Origin: Paracoccus alkanivorans
Lineage (GTDB): Bacteria; Pseudomonadota; Alphaproteobacteria; Rhodobacterales; Rhodobacteraceae
Direction of reading: 5' to 3'
Length of the DNA: 64,000 nt
NCBI RefSeq assembly: GCF_003697785.1
Contig: NZ_QOKZ01000005.1
Span: 248,001-312,000, forward strand
The position numbers were made by a program, and so were the translations under genes. The notes below the pieces were generated by a model. The model was not told where the DNA came from. It searched no databases and saw only the letters and a list, made by a program, of their open reading frames with translations. Positions 9,150 to 17,833 of this stretch are shown here, piece by piece. Position 1 is the first letter of the stretch. Every line of letters begins with the position of its first letter.

Positions 9150-9459
9150 GCCAGCCGCGCCGCTACCACGCTTCCGTCCCCTTGCGACATAAGAGTGAAA
9201 CTTGCCCGGCCAACCGCCCGTGTCGGGCAGAGGAGAATCGGCGCCGCAATCCCACTCCACGCCCGGCGAACTTACTGAGGCTGTGCGGGACCATGCCCGC
9301 GCATATGACGGAGGCCTTCCGGCCGAAGAATGATCGGGCTAGGCTAACCGGGCAGCCCCGGCACCGAGTTCCCTGCGGCGGCTCGAACGGACTCCGATCA
9401 CAGCCAAGCCGGAATGTAGGGAAAGCCTGAGGCGATCGCCATAGATCGGGTTCGCGAAG
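9150..9459. other. Intergenic stretch between convergent genes, no gene seen
   Basis: 310 bp between the 3' ends of the GntR regulator and the SDR gene. No reading frame here has family features. TGCCCG (9203-9208) and CGGGCA (9224-9229) could pair around a 15-base loop. This could be a weak terminator between convergent genes, but there is no T-run. Confidence 0.4.
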
Positions 9460-10227
9460 TCAGGCCAGCATCTTGAGATCACCGCAAACCGAGATCGCCT
9501 GCCCCGAGATCGTGCTCCCCCTGATACTGGCCAGATACAGGATCTGATCGGCGATCTGTTCCGGCGTAACGTAATGCCGGATCGAGGCGAAGGAAAACGC
9601 CTCTGCCTCGATCTCGGCGACGCTGCGCCCCTGCGACTGCGCCTTGGCCTCCAGCACGCGGCGCTGCCGGTCGCCGCTGACCAGTCCCGGCAGGATGGCG
9701 TTGACGCGGATATCATCGCTGCCAAGTTCAATGGCCAGCGATTTGGTCAGCCCGATCACCCCCCATTTTGCAGCCGAATAGGGCGTGCGCAGGCGAAACC
9801 CCATCCGCCCGGCCGCCGAAGACAGGTTGGCGATCGACGCATTGTCGCTTTTCCGCAGATGCGGCACGGCGCGGGCACAGGCCGCGAACTGGCTGGTCAG
9901 GCAGATATTCATGCACTGCTCCCACGCGGGCAGATCGATATCCTCGATCCGAGCGGTCGGCCCGGCAATACCGGCATTGTTCACGAGACAGTCGAGCCCG
10001 CCGAGATCGGCGATGGCCGCATCGATGAAATCGCCCAGGGCTTTCGTGTCACCCACATCGACGCGATGGCGGATCACCCCGGATGGCAGGCTTTCCAGTC
10101 CGGCCTCGTCTATATCGCAGGTCGCGATCCGGGCGCCCTCGGCCAGAAACGCCTCGACAATGGCGCGCCCGATACCATTCGCGCCTGCGGTGACGATCAC
10201 ACGGTGTTCCTTGAGTTGCAGGTCCAT
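9460..10227 (-). CDS. SDR-family oxidoreductase
   Basis: A 255-residue short-chain dehydrogenase. The cofactor loop is TAGANGIGRA near residue 13, a variant of the usual TGxxxGIG. NNAG follows in the middle, then the catalytic pair YSAAKWG and a P-G loop (AILPGLVSGDRQRR). It resembles the 2-keto-3-deoxy-L-fuconate/sugar-acid dehydrogenase branch more than the fatty-acid branch, but the substrate cannot be read from sequence. It lies 15 bp downstream of a GntR gene on the same strand, so both are probably cotranscribed and belong to the divergent ABC-transporter regulon. Confidence 0.75.
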   Translation of the reverse strand: MDLQLKEHRVIVTAGANGIGRAIVEAFLAEGARIATCDIDEAGLESLPSGVIRHRVDVGDTKALGDFIDAAIADLGGLDCLVNNAGIAGPTARIEDIDLPAWEQCMNICLTSQFAACARAVPHLRKSDNASIANLSSAAGRMGFRLRTPYSAAKWGVIGLTKSLAIELGSDDIRVNAILPGLVSGDRQRRVLEAKAQSQGRSVAEIEAEAFSFASIRHYVTPEQIADQILYLASIRGSTISGQAISVCGDLKMLA

Positions 10228-10242
10228 CTTTCCCTCCCCGTT

Positions 10243-10932
10243 TCAGCCGCGCAAGACGTCACGCGACAGGATAAATTCGGCAGCCGAGCGGATATCGGCA
10301 ATCAGCGCCATGGCGGCCGCTTCGCCGTCTCGCCTCTCGATGGCGGCGACCAGATCGGCATGGTTGCGCACCGACGCGGCGTTGCGGTTGCGGCGCGATG
10401 CATCGCCTAGATCGAGATTGATCACCGGGCCGGCCTTGAGCCACATGGTCGAGATCACCTCGCATAGCACAGGCGATCCCGCCGCCTCGTAGATATGGAA
10501 ATGCAGCGCCTTGTTGGCGCGCACCGCATCGCGCCCGTCGGGACTGGCCAGCGAGTCGCGGAAACGCCGGTCAAGATTTCGCATCTCGTCCATCGCGGGC
10601 ACCGGCATGCGTTCGGCGGCAAGCCGCACCGCATAGGTTTCGTTATAAATCCGGATCTCGGTCAGGTCCTGGAACCCGGCACGTGTCAGAACCGGCACCG
10701 CCACGGCACGGTTCGGCCTGACCTCCAATGCGCCGCTGGCCACCAGCCGGCTAACCGCTTCCCGCACCGGCATGACCGACACGCCCAGGCGGTCGGCAAG
10801 ATCCCGCATCGACATGCGATCATCGGGCCGTAATTGCCCCGACAGCAACATCTCGCACAGGATGTCATGCACCTGCCGGGTAAGCGAATCCGGGCGCTCG
10901 GGGCGCGTCACATGTGGCGAATCCGGGATCAT
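10243..10932 (-). CDS. GntR-family regulator with FCD domain
   Basis: A 229-residue FadR/VanR-type regulator. The winged helix is at residues 15-80 (SLTRQVHDILCEMLLSGQL, MSMRDLADRLGVSVMPVREA). An FCD domain follows, with NKALHFHIYEAAGSPVL and a closing VRNHADLVAAIERRD helix that carries the usual metal-binding His residues. It is transcribed away from the ABC operon at 11095. Two copies of a 19-bp near-palindrome lie between them, so it probably represses that operon and itself until the transported substrate or a metabolite binds. Confidence 0.82.
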   Translation of the reverse strand: MIPDSPHVTRPERPDSLTRQVHDILCEMLLSGQLRPDDRMSMRDLADRLGVSVMPVREAVSRLVASGALEVRPNRAVAVPVLTRAGFQDLTEIRIYNETYAVRLAAERMPVPAMDEMRNLDRRFRDSLASPDGRDAVRANKALHFHIYEAAGSPVLCEVISTMWLKAGPVINLDLGDASRRNRNAASVRNHADLVAAIERRDGEAAAMALIADIRSAAEFILSRDVLRG

Positions 10933-10964
10933 GTATTTGTCCTGACCATACCGTCATTCTACAA

Positions 10965-10983
10965 CTGTGATCTCACTTCGCAA
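10965..10983. promoter_or_regulatory. Operator copy 1 of the GntR / ABC-transporter divergent region
   Basis: The sequence CTGTGATCTCACTTCGCAA matches the better palindrome at 11028-11046 in 16 of 19 positions, including an unbroken 11-base run at its start. It lies about 33 bp from the GntR start codon, where it could control that gene. The start-to-start distance to copy 2 is 63 bp, close to six helical turns, so both sites face the same side of the DNA. Confidence 0.6.
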
Positions 10984-11002
10984 GCAATATGCAAATGAAT
11001 CG

Positions 11003-11046
11003 TTGACAAATGTTGTTAAAATGAAAACTGTGATCTCAGATCGCAG
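11003..11046 (+). promoter_or_regulatory. Promoter -35 box with overlapping operator copy 2
   Basis: A consensus TTGACA lies at 11003-11008. The -10 region 17 bp further falls on operator copy 2 at 11028-11046 (CTGTGATCTCAGATCGCAG). That operator is palindromic except for the centre and one symmetric pair. A repressor bound there would cover the -10 region of the ABC operon. The binding protein is presumed to be the adjacent GntR regulator. Confidence 0.6.
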
Positions 11047-11094
11047 CGGCGGGGAGGCCGCATGATCCGACACCGAACAGAGGAGGAATGTTCG

Positions 11095-12348
11095 ATGACT
11101 CTCCGTTCCAATTTCGACCGCCGCGGGTTCCTGCGCACCACGGGTGCCGCCGCTTTGGGGACGCTGGCGGCACCATCTATCCTGCGGGCGCAGGATGGCC
11201 CGATCGTCATCGGCCACCTGACCCCGCGCACCGGTTTCCTGGGACCGCTTGGAGAATATGCGGTGATGGCCGCCGATCTCGCGGCCGAGGAAATCAACGC
11301 GGCGGGCGGGATCGATGGCCGTGAACTGCAACTGATCAAGGAGGATTCCGTCAATCCGCAGACAGCCTCGACCAAGGCCGAGCGAATGATCGACCGCGAC
11401 AAGGTCGCCGCCATCGTGGGCGAGATCTCGTCCGCCTCGGCACTGACCATTGCCCAGACCGTCGAGCGCGGCAAGACGCTGTTCCTGAATACCGGGGCCA
11501 ATTCGGACGCCTTGCGCGGAGCCGACTGCAAACGGCACATGTTCCATGTCGAAACCCAGAACGCCATGTATGTGAATGCCGAGGGCCAGCACCTGCTGCA
11601 AAACGGGTTGGTCGAGGGCAAGAAATGGTATGTCCTGACAGCCGATTACGCCTTTGGGCATGACCTGCTGGCCGGAGCCAAAGCATTTCTTGAACGCAAT
11701 GGCGGCAGCATCGCGGGCGAGGATCTGGTGCCGACCGATGCGACCGATTTCTCGTCCTTCATGCTGAAAATTCGCGCCGCCGAGCCCGATCTGGTCGCCC
11801 TGAACCTCGCCGGCACCCAGATCACCAGCTTTTTCAAGCAATATGGCGAGTTCGGGCTGGACTTCCCGGTTGGCGGCTTTGGTTTCGACACAGCCATGGC
11901 ATGGGCGGCCGGAGCGCAGAACTTCCGTGGCACCTGGCCTTGCGTCTGGAACCACCAGATCGACACGGAACGCTCGCAGGCTTTCACCAAAGCCTTCACC
12001 GACAAATACGGCAAACCGCCCGAAAACCAGGCCTGGGGCGATTACATGGCAATCCAGATCCTGGCGCAGGCCATCCGCGAGACCAAGGGAACCGACGCCG
12101 CCGCGATCATCGAGTATTTCGAAGGTCCGGACGCGAAATTCGACATGATGAAAACGCGCGAGGGCTATTTCAATCCCGAAAACCACCAGCTGCTGCAGGA
12201 GATCTACGCCATCACAGCCGTGCCTGCCTCTGATGCGGAAAACGAATGGGATATCTTCACCACCTCGGGGCCGCTGCCCGCGCCTGATCAGCCGCTGGAG
12301 TCCCTGATCGCCGATGCGGTCGGCGGCAGCTGCAGCTTTTCCGGCTGA
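11095..12348 (+). CDS. ABC transporter substrate-binding protein, branched-chain amino acid (LivJ/K) type
   Basis: About 417 residues. The start at 11095 follows AGGAGG at 11081-11086. The N-terminus carries a Tat-type signal, DRRGFLRTTGAAALGTLAAP, so the protein is probably exported folded. The body is a type I periplasmic binding fold: GHLTPRTGFLGPLGEYAVM, AAEEINAAGGIDG, DRDKVAAIVGEISSASALT and GDYMAIQILAQAI. It is the first gene of an operon with livH, a fused livMGF and two catabolic enzymes. Members of this family bind amino acids, amides, aromatic acids and other small acids; the ligand here is inferred only from the enzymes. Confidence 0.85.
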   Translation: MTLRSNFDRRGFLRTTGAAALGTLAAPSILRAQDGPIVIGHLTPRTGFLGPLGEYAVMAADLAAEEINAAGGIDGRELQLIKEDSVNPQTASTKAERMIDRDKVAAIVGEISSASALTIAQTVERGKTLFLNTGANSDALRGADCKRHMFHVETQNAMYVNAEGQHLLQNGLVEGKKWYVLTADYAFGHDLLAGAKAFLERNGGSIAGEDLVPTDATDFSSFMLKIRAAEPDLVALNLAGTQITSFFKQYGEFGLDFPVGGFGFDTAMAWAAGAQNFRGTWPCVWNHQIDTERSQAFTKAFTDKYGKPPENQAWGDYMAIQILAQAIRETKGTDAAAIIEYFEGPDAKFDMMKTREGYFNPENHQLLQEIYAITAVPASDAENEWDIFTTSGPLPAPDQPLESLIADAVGGSCSFSG

Positions 12349-12404
12349 CACCTGCGGGGGCGCGGTTGCCGTGCCCCCGGCCCACGCAAGGGAGTTTCAT
12401 CGGA

Positions 12405-13283
12405 ATGACCCTGTTTCTTTTCCTGTCCCAGCTTCTGAACGGGTTGCTGGACGGCTTCTACTACCTTCTGATCGCCATCGGCCTGTCGCTGATCTTTTCC
12501 CTCGGCGGGATCGTCAACCTCGCCCATGGCGCCTTTTTCGCCATCGGCGCCTATCTGGCCATCGCGCTGACGCCCTATACCGGCTTTTTCGGCGCGGTCA
12601 TCCTGGTGCCGCTGATCGTGGCCGGGTTGGGCATGATCGTCGAGAGGCTGCTGTTCACGCGGTTCTACAGGGTCGATCCGCTTTATTCGCTACTGCTGAC
12701 CTTCGGCCTGGCGATGATCATCGAACAGGCCCTGCGATGGAGTTTCGGAGCAGCGCCCCTTGCCTACAACATGCCCGAACTCTTGCGCGGACAGGTTTTC
12801 ATGGGCGATTTCATCTATTCGCGTTACCGGATTTTCCTGATCGCGGTAGCGATCCTGGCGGTGGCGGCGCTGTGGCTGCTGCTGAACCGGACCGCCTTTG
12901 GCCGGATCGTGCGGGCCGGTATCCAGAACCCGGACATCCTCGGCGCCATGGGTATCTCGCTGCGCCCCTATCTGTCGGCGGTGGCGGGGATCGCCATCGG
13001 GCTGGCCGGTCTGGCAGGCGTGCTGATGGCACCGATCGTTCCCGTTCATCCCGCAATGGGAGCCGAAGTGCTGACCGCCGCCTTCGTGGTGGTGGTGATC
13101 GGTGGGCTTGGGTCCTTCTGGGGTGTCGTCCTGGCCGCGATCCTGGTCGGCCTGGTCAAGGGCTTTGTCATCGGGATCGACCTGCCGTCCTGGTCGCTGG
13201 CCGCCATCTACCTGCTGATGTTCCTCGTCCTGCTGCTGCGTCCGCGTGGGCTGATGGGCGAACGAATCCTGCGCTTCGAGTGA
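12405..13283 (+). CDS. livH: Branched-chain amino acid-type ABC permease LivH
   Basis: A 292-residue membrane protein with about eight helices. LivH features are visible: GFYYLLIAIGLSLIFSLGGI near the start, NLAHGAFFAIGAYLA, and the cytoplasmic loop FGRIVRAGIQNPDILGAMGI that contacts the ATPase. The start at 12405 is preferred because of the AGGGAG at about 12389 and because the first helix begins directly after it. The next gene begins 4 bp after its stop. Confidence 0.87.
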   Translation: MTLFLFLSQLLNGLLDGFYYLLIAIGLSLIFSLGGIVNLAHGAFFAIGAYLAIALTPYTGFFGAVILVPLIVAGLGMIVERLLFTRFYRVDPLYSLLLTFGLAMIIEQALRWSFGAAPLAYNMPELLRGQVFMGDFIYSRYRIFLIAVAILAVAALWLLLNRTAFGRIVRAGIQNPDILGAMGISLRPYLSAVAGIAIGLAGLAGVLMAPIVPVHPAMGAEVLTAAFVVVVIGGLGSFWGVVLAAILVGLVKGFVIGIDLPSWSLAAIYLLMFLVLLLRPRGLMGERILRFE

Positions 13284-13287
13284 TTTC

Positions 13288-15810
13288 ATGCCAGCAAGAC
13301 ATCCGCTTTTTCATCCCCTGACGATCGCTCTGGCTGCCGCGGTGGTCCTGCCCCTGCTGATGCAGGCCGTAGGGCTGACCACGACCTCGGCCACCGAAGT
13401 CGTCATCTTCGCGCTGGCCTGCATGGGGCTGAACCTGCTGGCCGGCTATACCGGGCTCGTGTCTTTCGGTCATGGCGCCTGGTTCGGATTCGGCGCCTAT
13501 GCGGCGGCATTGATTGCCCTCGCCCTGCCCGGACATGCCTTTGTGCTGCCGCTGATCCTGTCGGTCGCGCTGACGGCGGTGGTCGCCCTGCTGTTCGGCT
13601 GGCTGATGCTGCGGCGGCGGGGAGTCTATTTCTCGCTGATGACGCTGGCGCTGTCCGCGCTCGGCTTTACCGTCGCCTTCCGCTGGACCTCGGTGACGGG
13701 CGGCGAGAACGGGCTGGGCGGGGTCGAGCGCCCGGTTCTGCTGGGTATCGACCTCAATGATAATCTCTACTTCTATATCGCTGTCGTGATTATCGCGCTG
13801 CTGGTGATCGGGGCAATGTGGCGCTTCGTGAACTCGCCGCTCGGACGGGTGCTGGAGGCGATCCGCGAAAACGAAACCCGCGCAACTGCACTGGGCTATA
13901 GCACACTGCGCTACAAGCTGGCGGCCTTTGTCCTTTCGGCCAGCGTCACCGCATTGGCGGGCGGGCTGTTATTGTACAAGAACCGGCTGACCTCGGCCGA
14001 ACCGATGTCGATCATCTTTTCGGGCGAGTTGCTGGCCATGACCGTGATCGGCGGGATGCGGGGCTTTCTGGGCCCGGCATTGGGCGCGCTATTCTACATC
14101 ATGTTCCGCGAATACCTCTCGATCTATACCCAGAACTGGCTGTTCTGGTTCGGGCTGGTATTCGTCGGCTTCGTATTGTTCGCCCGTGACGGGCTGATCG
14201 GCATTGGCCGGCAAGTCTCGGCCCGGCTGTTCCCGGGACCGGATCTCGAAGCCGCCATGGCCGAGCGGAGGGTCGAAACCCTGCCCCTGCCCGAAATGCT
14301 GCGTGCAAGGGGCGACTCCGACGGATCGGTGCTTAAGGCGCAGGAACTCGTCAAGTCCTTCGGCGCTTTCAAGGCTGTCGACGGCGTCGGTATCGATGTG
14401 CGTGACCGCAGCCTGCACGCGCTGATCGGGCCGAACGGTGCCGGCAAGACCACCGCCTTCAACCTGCTGACCGGAATGCTGACGCCCGATAGCGGCAATG
14501 TCACGCTGGCCGGGCAGCAGGTCGCGGGCCTGCCCGCCGAGCGGATCGCGGAAATGGGCATGGGCCGGTCATTCCAGATCACCAGCCTGTTCCCCGATCT
14601 GAGCGTGGAAGAGAATATCCGGCTCGCCATACAGGCCGGGGATCCCTCGCGCATGAATCCATGGCTGCGCGCCGGGGACATTGAGCGGATCAACGACAAG
14701 GCACGGCAGATCCTGGCCTGGGTCGGGCTTGCCGGGATGGAGCGGGCCAAGGCAAGCTCGCTGTCCTATGGTGGTCAGCGTTTGCTGGATCTGGGATTGG
14801 CGCTGGCCAATCATCCGCGCGTGCTGCTGGCGGACGAGCCGCTGGCCGGTCTGTCGGTCGCGGAACGCGAGCGGGTCGGCAACCTGATCAAGCAGGTCTC
14901 GGCCGATATCCCGGTGCTGCTGGTCGAACATGATATCGACCGGGTCTTCAACCTCGCCGATCATGTGACGGTCATGAATGAAGGCAGTGTTCTACTGGAT
15001 GGCACCGTCGCCGACGCCCGCGCCTCGGATGCGGTGCGCGAGATCTATATTGGCTCGGGCACTGCCGAGGTTGCGGCAAGCGCCCATCCGGGCGAGGTCG
15101 GTGCTTCGGTCTGCACGCTGCACAAGGTCAATGTCCATTACGGCAAGAGCCATATTCTCCACGATGCCAGTTTCGATATCCGCAAGGGCGAGATCCTGGC
15201 CCTGCTGGGCCGCAACGGTGCCGGGAAATCGACCCTGCTGAAATCCATGATCGGCATCGCTCCAGTCAGTTCCGGCTCGATCCGGCTGGAAGGGCAGGAA
15301 CTGGCCGGATTGGATTCAGCCGCCATCGCCCGGGCAGGGATTGGTTATGTGCCGCAGGGACGCGGCCTGTTCGCCGGAATGACCGTGCGCGAAAATCTGG
15401 AGCTGGGGCGGATCAGGCGGCGCACCGGCGCGGGCAGCCATTGGAGTGACGAGCAGATCCTGGAGTTCTTTCCGCGCTTGGGGGAACGTATGGAGACCGA
15501 GGCCGACCGCCTGTCGGGCGGAGAGCAGCAGATGGCGGCGGTGGCGCGTGCGCTGTCGGGCGATACCCGTGTGCTGCTGTTGGACGAGCCTTTCGAGGGG
15601 CTGGCCCCCGCCGTGGTCGAACAGTTGTTCCACAGCTTCGACCGGTTGCGCGAATATCTGTCCATCGTGATCGTCGATCACAACCTGGATCTTGCGTTGG
15701 CCCTGTCGGATCGCACCGTCGCCCTTGAAATGGGGCGGGTCTTCCATGAGGGACCCTCGCGGGCATTGGCAGAGGATCTGGATCTGCGCCGTCAGGTCCT
15801 GTGGTTGTAA
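13288..15810 (+). CDS. Fused LivM permease, LivG ATPase and LivF ATPase (tripartite ABC transporter protein)
   Basis: One uninterrupted 840-residue reading frame encodes three transporter parts. Residues 1 to about 320 are a LivM permease (LLAGYTGLVSFGHGAWFGFG, VLEAIRENETRATALGY). Residues about 350-590 are a LivG ATPase with Walker A GPNGAGKTTA near 380, the degenerate signature LSYGGQRLLD and Walker B VLLADEP. Residues about 605-840 are a LivF ATPase with Walker A GRNGAGKSTLL near 640, signature LSGGEQQMAAVARAL and Walker B VLLLDEPFEGL. LivM-LivG fusions are known; a single LivM-LivG-LivF chain is unusual. No internal stop or start-site clustering suggests separate genes. Confidence 0.9.
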   Translation: MPARHPLFHPLTIALAAAVVLPLLMQAVGLTTTSATEVVIFALACMGLNLLAGYTGLVSFGHGAWFGFGAYAAALIALALPGHAFVLPLILSVALTAVVALLFGWLMLRRRGVYFSLMTLALSALGFTVAFRWTSVTGGENGLGGVERPVLLGIDLNDNLYFYIAVVIIALLVIGAMWRFVNSPLGRVLEAIRENETRATALGYSTLRYKLAAFVLSASVTALAGGLLLYKNRLTSAEPMSIIFSGELLAMTVIGGMRGFLGPALGALFYIMFREYLSIYTQNWLFWFGLVFVGFVLFARDGLIGIGRQVSARLFPGPDLEAAMAERRVETLPLPEMLRARGDSDGSVLKAQELVKSFGAFKAVDGVGIDVRDRSLHALIGPNGAGKTTAFNLLTGMLTPDSGNVTLAGQQVAGLPAERIAEMGMGRSFQITSLFPDLSVEENIRLAIQAGDPSRMNPWLRAGDIERINDKARQILAWVGLAGMERAKASSLSYGGQRLLDLGLALANHPRVLLADEPLAGLSVAERERVGNLIKQVSADIPVLLVEHDIDRVFNLADHVTVMNEGSVLLDGTVADARASDAVREIYIGSGTAEVAASAHPGEVGASVCTLHKVNVHYGKSHILHDASFDIRKGEILALLGRNGAGKSTLLKSMIGIAPVSSGSIRLEGQELAGLDSAAIARAGIGYVPQGRGLFAGMTVRENLELGRIRRRTGAGSHWSDEQILEFFPRLGERMETEADRLSGGEQQMAAVARALSGDTRVLLLDEPFEGLAPAVVEQLFHSFDRLREYLSIVIVDHNLDLALALSDRTVALEMGRVFHEGPSRALAEDLDLRRQVLWL

Positions 15811-15820
15811 AGGAGAAAAG

Positions 15821-16729
15821 ATGACCGCAATCGCTATTGTCGGTGCCGGACTTATCGGCAGATCATGGGCCGTGGTCTTCGCCCGGGCGGGATTGTCGGT
15901 TCGGGTCTGGGACGCCGATCCCGCGGTGCTGGAGCACCTGCCCGACGATATCGCGGCGATGATCAGCGATGCCGGAGCCGATCCCGCCATCGCCAATCAT
16001 GTCACCGCCTTTCCGACTCTGGCCAAGGCGCTGGACGGGGCTGAATGGGTGCAGGAAAACGGCCCCGAAAAGCTAGAGGTCAAGCGCGCGCTGTTTGCCG
16101 ATCTCGACCGGCTGGCCGGACCCGAGGCTATTCTGGCCTCATCCAGTTCGGCTTTGATGCCCTCGGCCTGGTCCGAAGGGCTGGCAGGCGCGAGGCGTTG
16201 CCTGGTCGCCCACCCGGTGAACCCGCCGCATCTGGTTCCCATCGTGGAGCTTTGTCCCTCGCCCCGAACCGCGCCCGAAGTCATGGACCGGGCGGAAGGA
16301 CTGTTCCGCCGCGTCGAACAGGTTCCCGCCCGGCTGAACCGCGAGATCGAGGGCTTCGTGCTGAACCGCTTGCAGGCCGTGTTGCTCGCGGAATCCCTGC
16401 GGCTGGTCTCTGAAGGCGTGATCAGCGTCGAAGGATTGGACGACACGGTGCGGCACGGGCTGGGCCGCCGGTGGGCGTTCATGGGGCCGCTGGAGACGAT
16501 CCTTCTGAACGCGCCGGGCGGCGTGCCCGATTACATGCGCCGCTATGGTTCCATGCTTGCTGCCCTGACCGATGGTTCGGCGCGCGGCGAGGCATTCACC
16601 GAAGACGCCGGCAGGATCGTTGCCGAGGCTTTCCCCGGCACCGATATCCGTAACCGGCAGGATTGGCGCGACCGGGAACTGGCCGCGCTGGACAGGCATC
16701 TGCGCAGCCGTATCGAAAGGAACAACTGA
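15821..16729 (+). CDS. 3-hydroxyacyl-CoA dehydrogenase-family enzyme, carnitine/gulonate dehydrogenase-like
   Basis: A 302-residue NAD-dependent dehydrogenase starting after AAAGGAG, 11 bp downstream of the transporter fusion. The Rossmann motif is IVGAGLIGRSWAVVFARAG, the catalytic-domain motifs are ASSSSALMPS and AHPVNPPHLVPIVELCPS, and the C-terminal domain shows LGRRWAFMGPLETILLNAPGG. The latter resembles lambda-crystallin/L-gulonate 3-dehydrogenase and L-carnitine dehydrogenase rather than FadB. It would oxidise a 3-hydroxy acid to a 3-keto acid, the substrate class of the next gene product. The exact substrate is inferred. Confidence 0.82.
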   Translation: MTAIAIVGAGLIGRSWAVVFARAGLSVRVWDADPAVLEHLPDDIAAMISDAGADPAIANHVTAFPTLAKALDGAEWVQENGPEKLEVKRALFADLDRLAGPEAILASSSSALMPSAWSEGLAGARRCLVAHPVNPPHLVPIVELCPSPRTAPEVMDRAEGLFRRVEQVPARLNREIEGFVLNRLQAVLLAESLRLVSEGVISVEGLDDTVRHGLGRRWAFMGPLETILLNAPGGVPDYMRRYGSMLAALTDGSARGEAFTEDAGRIVAEAFPGTDIRNRQDWRDRELAALDRHLRSRIERNN

Positions 16730-17661
16730 TGGCCAAGCCACGCAAGACGATCATCACCTGCGCCGTGACCGGTGCGATTCACACGCCGTCGATGTCGGAA
16801 TATCTTCCGGTCACCCCTGCCGAGATCGCCGAAGCCGCCATCGGCGCGGCCGAGGCGGGCGCGGCCGTCATCCACCTGCACGCCCGCAATCCGCAGGACG
16901 GCCGCCCCGACCAGACTCCCGAAGCCTTCGAGCCTTTCCTGCGGGTGATCAAGCAACGTTCGGACTGCGTGGTGAACATCACCACAGGCGGCGCTCCGAC
17001 CATGTCCATCGAGGAACGCGTCCGGCCTGCCGCGACATGGAAGCCCGAGGTTGCCTCGCTGAACATGGGCACGATGAATTTCGGCCTGTTCCCGATGCTG
17101 GCGCGCTTCGAAGGCAAGCTCAGGCATGAATGGGAACGCGACTATCTGGCCAATCGCGACATCGTCTTTCGCAACACCTTCGGCGATATCGAGCATATCC
17201 TGACGACATTGGGGGCAAACGGCACCCGTTTCGAATTCGAGTGCTATGACAGCGCGCATCTGTATAACCTCAAGCATTTCTTCGATGCCGGGTTGGTCAA
17301 GGGGCCGCTCTTCATCCAGACCGTCTTCGGACTGATGGGCGGAATCGGTGCGCATCCCGAGGATGTCATGCATATGAAGCGCACCGCCGACCGGCTGTTC
17401 GGTGACAATTACCGCTGGTCGGTCCTTGGCGCGGGCAAGAACCAGATGGCCGTTGCCGCCATGGCTGCCGCCATGGGCGGGCATGTCCGGGTGGGACTGG
17501 AGGATTCGCTATGGAACGGACCCGGTCGGCTGGCCCGCACGAATGCCGAACAGGTAACCCGGGCGCGCCAGATCATCGAGGGTCTGGGGCTGGAAATCGC
17601 AACGCCGGACGAGGCACGCGAGATTCTTGCGCTGAAAGGCGGCGATCAGGTAGGGTTCTGA
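16729..17661 (+). CDS. Beta-keto acid cleavage enzyme (BKACE, DUF849)
   Basis: A 310-residue TIM-barrel enzyme. The metal-binding His pair is seen in AAVIHLHARNPQDGRP near residues 49-51, with downstream motifs NITTGGAPTMSIEERV, SLNMGTMNFG and HVRVGLEDSLW. The family condenses a beta-keto acid with acetyl-CoA to give acetoacetate plus a CoA ester. Its start overlaps the preceding dehydrogenase stop (TGATG), so the two are coupled. Dehydrogenase plus BKACE is the known arrangement for L-carnitine degradation (3-dehydrocarnitine cleavage), but BKACE proteins use many substrates, so carnitine is only a leading candidate. Confidence 0.88.
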   Translation: MAKPRKTIITCAVTGAIHTPSMSEYLPVTPAEIAEAAIGAAEAGAAVIHLHARNPQDGRPDQTPEAFEPFLRVIKQRSDCVVNITTGGAPTMSIEERVRPAATWKPEVASLNMGTMNFGLFPMLARFEGKLRHEWERDYLANRDIVFRNTFGDIEHILTTLGANGTRFEFECYDSAHLYNLKHFFDAGLVKGPLFIQTVFGLMGGIGAHPEDVMHMKRTADRLFGDNYRWSVLGAGKNQMAVAAMAAAMGGHVRVGLEDSLWNGPGRLARTNAEQVTRARQIIEGLGLEIATPDEAREILALKGGDQVGF

Positions 17662-17833
17662 CCCAGTGGCGAAACTGCGGGGGCGTGACCGACCGATTAT
17701 TTCTCGTCTCTCCGCCCCTGAACTCCCTGCTGGACAGGCCAGAACGGCCCTATTGACACCCTTACCCTGGATACCAGGACGTTTCCCCTTCACGATCTGC
17801 ACAGAAAAGTCAGTCCGAAACCCAGAGTCAATC

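Noticed and set aside
10954..12351. 465-residue open frame on the minus strand
   Set aside because: It is opposite the substrate-binding protein gene, which has a signal peptide and family motifs; the opposite frame has none.
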